Shown: one piece after another, positions 62,569 to 64,000 of the stretch
Numbering within the stretch: the stretch's first letter is position 1
Layout of the letters: each line of letters starts with the position of its first letter
Source of the DNA: Pectobacterium sp. PL152
GTDB taxonomy: Bacteria; Pseudomonadota; Gammaproteobacteria; Enterobacterales; Enterobacteriaceae
NCBI GenBank assembly: GCA_021907015.1
Contig: CP091064.1
Location: 3,720,001-3,784,000, forward strand
Length of the DNA: 64,000 nt
Direction of reading: 5' to 3'
The notes under the pieces: generated by a model
What the model was told of the DNA's origin: nothing
Database searches by the model: none
The model's input: only the letters and a program-made list of their open reading frames with translations
Made by a program: the position numbers and the translations under genes

Positions 62569-62628
62569 ATACCCGAAATAGTTCGAGTTGCGGGATAGCC
62601 GACGTGCGTGCAGCTTGAGGTATGGCAG
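62569..62628 (+). repeat. Short degenerate enterobacterial intergenic repeat
   Basis: ATACCCGAAATAGTTCGAGT at one end and GCAGCTTGAGGTAT at the other form imperfect inverted ends around TGCGGGATAGCCGACGTGC. It resembles the CGAGTTGC...GCAGCTTGAAGTAT intergenic repeat common in Serratia, Yersinia and Pectobacterium. This copy lacks the centre. It lies between ansB and aroL. Confidence 0.5.
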
Positions 62629-62662
62629 GGCAGGTGAGTAAAGAAGAAGGATACGTCATTAC

Positions 62663-63184
62663 ATGACACACCCCATTTTTATGGTTGGTGCCAGAGGCTG
62701 TGGGAAGACCACCGTCGGGCATCAACTGGCGCAGGCGTTGGGATATGACTTTGTCGACACCGACCTGTTTATGCAGCAGACCACCAATATGACGGTGGCT
62801 GATGTGGTCGCGCAGGAAGGATGGCATGGATTCCGCCAGCGTGAAAGTCTGGCGCTCCAGCAGGTGACATCTAACCGCTGTATCGTCGCGACGGGCGGCG
62901 GTATGGTGCTTGCGGAAGCCAACCGGCGCTTTATGCACGATAAAGGCACCGTTATTTACCTTCATGCGGATGCGGAGCTGCTGGCCCAGCGGCTGGAAGA
63001 AAACCCGCAGGATAACCAGCGGCCCACGCTGACTGGCCGTCCTATCGCGGAGGAAATGGCCGATGTACTGGCTGCGCGCGAGGCGCTTTATCGCGGTGTC
63101 GCTCACCACGTTATTGATGCATCTCAGTCGCCGGAAGTGATTGTGGCAAGCGTATTGAAGGCGCTGCGTTTGTCGGCTGCATAG
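62663..63184 (+). CDS. aroL: Shikimate kinase II
   Basis: AroL phosphorylates shikimate at the 3-hydroxyl in the chorismate pathway. The 173 residues carry Walker [12 protein letters not shown] at residues 10-20. The shikimate-binding Asp lies in DFVDTDLF, the Arg in WHGFRQRES and the glycine triplet in [10 protein letters not shown]. The lid has [15 protein letters not shown]. The length and lid sequence favour AroL over AroK. The yaiA and aroM genes that follow aroL in E. coli are missing, and ppnP comes next. Confidence 0.94.
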   Translation: MTHPIFMVGARGCGKTTVGHQLAQALGYDFVDTDLFMQQTTNMTVADVVAQEGWHGFRQRESLALQQVTSNRCIVATGGGMVLAEANRRFMHDKGTVIYLHADAELLAQRLEENPQDNQRPTLTGRPIAEEMADVLAAREALYRGVAHHVIDASQSPEVIVASVLKALRLSAA

Positions 63185-63320
63185 AAGGTGACCGGACACT
63201 GGCAAAATAATCACCAGTCAGTGTTACCGAACACTAACTTTCAATGAATAGATCGTGACAGTAGCGCGACTCTCCTTTTAAGATGAATTTTCTGAATTTT
63301 TCGACGATAGGTGCCGCGCT

Positions 63321-63605
63321 ATGCTGAATGTAAATGAGTATTTTGCAGGGAAGGTAAAATCAATCGGTTTTGAAGGTGACGGCATTGGCCGCGCGAGTGT
63401 CGGCGTCATGGATGCGGGTGAATACACGTTTGGAACCGCGCAGCCGGAAGAAATGACGGTCATCACCGGGGCATTGAAAGTCCTGTTGCCAGGCGCGCCG
63501 GATTGGCAGGTTTTCACACCGGGAGAAACGTTTTTCGTTCCGGGAAAAAGTGAGTTCAATTTACAGGTGGTCGAACCGACCTCTTATCTGTGTAAGTACC
63601 TGTAA
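63321..63605 (+). CDS. ppnP: Pyrimidine/purine nucleoside phosphorylase PpnP (YaiE)
   Basis: PpnP is a small cupin-fold enzyme that phosphorolyses several nucleosides. The 94-residue protein starts [20 protein letters not shown] and has [20 protein letters not shown], then [20 protein letters not shown] and the ending SYLCKYL, collinear with E. coli YaiE. It lies 136 nt after aroL and is followed by a strong terminator. Confidence 0.95.
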   Translation: MLNVNEYFAGKVKSIGFEGDGIGRASVGVMDAGEYTFGTAQPEEMTVITGALKVLLPGAPDWQVFTPGETFFVPGKSEFNLQVVEPTSYLCKYL

Positions 63606-63634
63606 TTTATCCTCTCTGTAGAGTAGATCATTCT

Positions 63635-63670
63635 CGCCGCGTTATGTACGACATAACGCGGCGTTTTTTT
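63635..63670 (+). terminator. Strong terminator after ppnP
   Basis: CGCCGCGTTATGT and ACATAACGCGGCG form a perfect 13-bp stem with an ACG loop, followed by seven T residues, 29 nt after the ppnP stop. Confidence 0.93.
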
Positions 63671-63863
63671 ATGCGAGTCCTGCCTCATTCCCCTTGTTAC
63701 CCCTAACGCGGTTAGCGCCTTTCTCTGCCATTCTTCCCCTGATGGTAATAAATAATGCTGCAAAAATGTTAAGTAGCTCAAGTAATGAACGCAAAGGTAT
63801 TTAAAAGGTATTATTAATTGGTATTTTAAAGGTGTACCTTACTCAGTCATGAAGGATGTAAAT

Positions 63864-64000
63864 ATGAAAACTACAGCAAAGCTGTCGTTCATGATGTTCG
63901 TTGAATGGTTTATCTGGGGAGCCTGGTTCGTTCCACTCTGGCTTTATCTGAGCAAAAGCGGATTTACGGCGGGTGAAATCGGCTGGTCGTATGCCTGTAC
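63864..64000 (+). CDS. yegT: Nucleoside:H+ symporter-family transporter YegT, N-terminal fragment
   Basis: The first 45 codons are present; the rest lies outside the window. MKTTAKLSFMMFVEWFIWGA and YLSKSGFTAGEIGWSYACT match the start of E. coli YegT, a NupG/XapB-type MFS permease. GAAGGATG gives a ribosome-binding site 7-13 nt upstream of the ATG. Placement near ppnP is compatible with nucleoside handling, but the substrate is not known. Confidence 0.85.
   Translation, partial: MKTTAKLSFMMFVEWFIWGAWFVPLWLYLSKSGFTAGEIGWSYAC

Noticed and set aside
1-64000. CRISPR arrays, tRNA or rRNA genes, integrases and insertion sequences
   Set aside because: None was seen. The only dispersed repeats are the 360-nt pair and a short intergenic repeat near aroL.

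Overview
The window reads as chromosomal DNA of a soft-rot enterobacterium, most likely Pectobacterium. The gene order lpxB-rnhB-dnaE-accA, yaeR-tilS-rof-yaeP-yaeQ-nlpE and aroL-ppnP is enterobacterial. A divergent pectate lyase / endopolygalacturonase pair, the UxuR-UxuA glucuronate step and a BapA-type adhesin locus point to a plant-associated pectinolytic species. The genus is inferred from protein resemblance, not from a database search.

Layout. 1-8.1 kb: core lipid A, RNase HII, DNA polymerase III, acetyl-CoA carboxylase and tRNA-Ile lysidine synthetase genes, all intact. 8.3-12.3 kb: yaeQ, nlpE and mutS. 12.4-14.5 kb: an A+T-rich accessory islet with an orphan Hcp, a small two-helix membrane protein and a DUF4225-like protein. 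14.8-23.3 kb: a GST, then a complete ferric-dicitrate system fecIRABCDE on the minus strand with a Fur-box-like site upstream of fecI. 23.6-26.9 kb: a CSS/EAL phosphodiesterase gene, yjdM and mltB. 27.5-33.4 kb: a TauE/SafE exporter, a LysR regulator, a siaABCD-type signalling operon (phosphatase, kinase, SiaC and diguanylate cyclase) and a lipoprotein hydrolase. 33.6-38.8 kb: uxuR, uxuA, the pectate lyase pel3 and the polygalacturonase pehA. 38.9-58.8 kb: a bapABCD locus, in which a roughly 4,870-residue Ig-like-repeat adhesin is followed by its TolC-like, ABC and HlyD-type secretion partners. 59.5-64 kb: yojI, ansB, aroL, ppnP and the start of yegT.

How the genes fit together. The adhesin with its own type I secretion system, the SiaABCD module and the EAL protein suggest a surface-attachment and cyclic-di-GMP theme. 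Pel3, PehA, UxuR and UxuA connect pectin depolymerisation to hexuronate catabolism. The Fec system brings in ferric citrate, the main iron chelate of plant sap.

Two features cut across the window. First, about 35 frameshifts, most of them one missing base in a homopolymer, break mutS, yaeQ, nearly all of fec, the EAL gene, pel3, bapA, bapB, bapD and yojI. Most are probably sequence errors, although a mutS-deficient mutator would leave a similar mark. Second, a roughly 360-nt repeat occurs twice in inverted orientation (26967-27326 and 43726-44086). Its hairpins are preserved by compensatory base changes, and one copy lies between bapA and its secretion genes.
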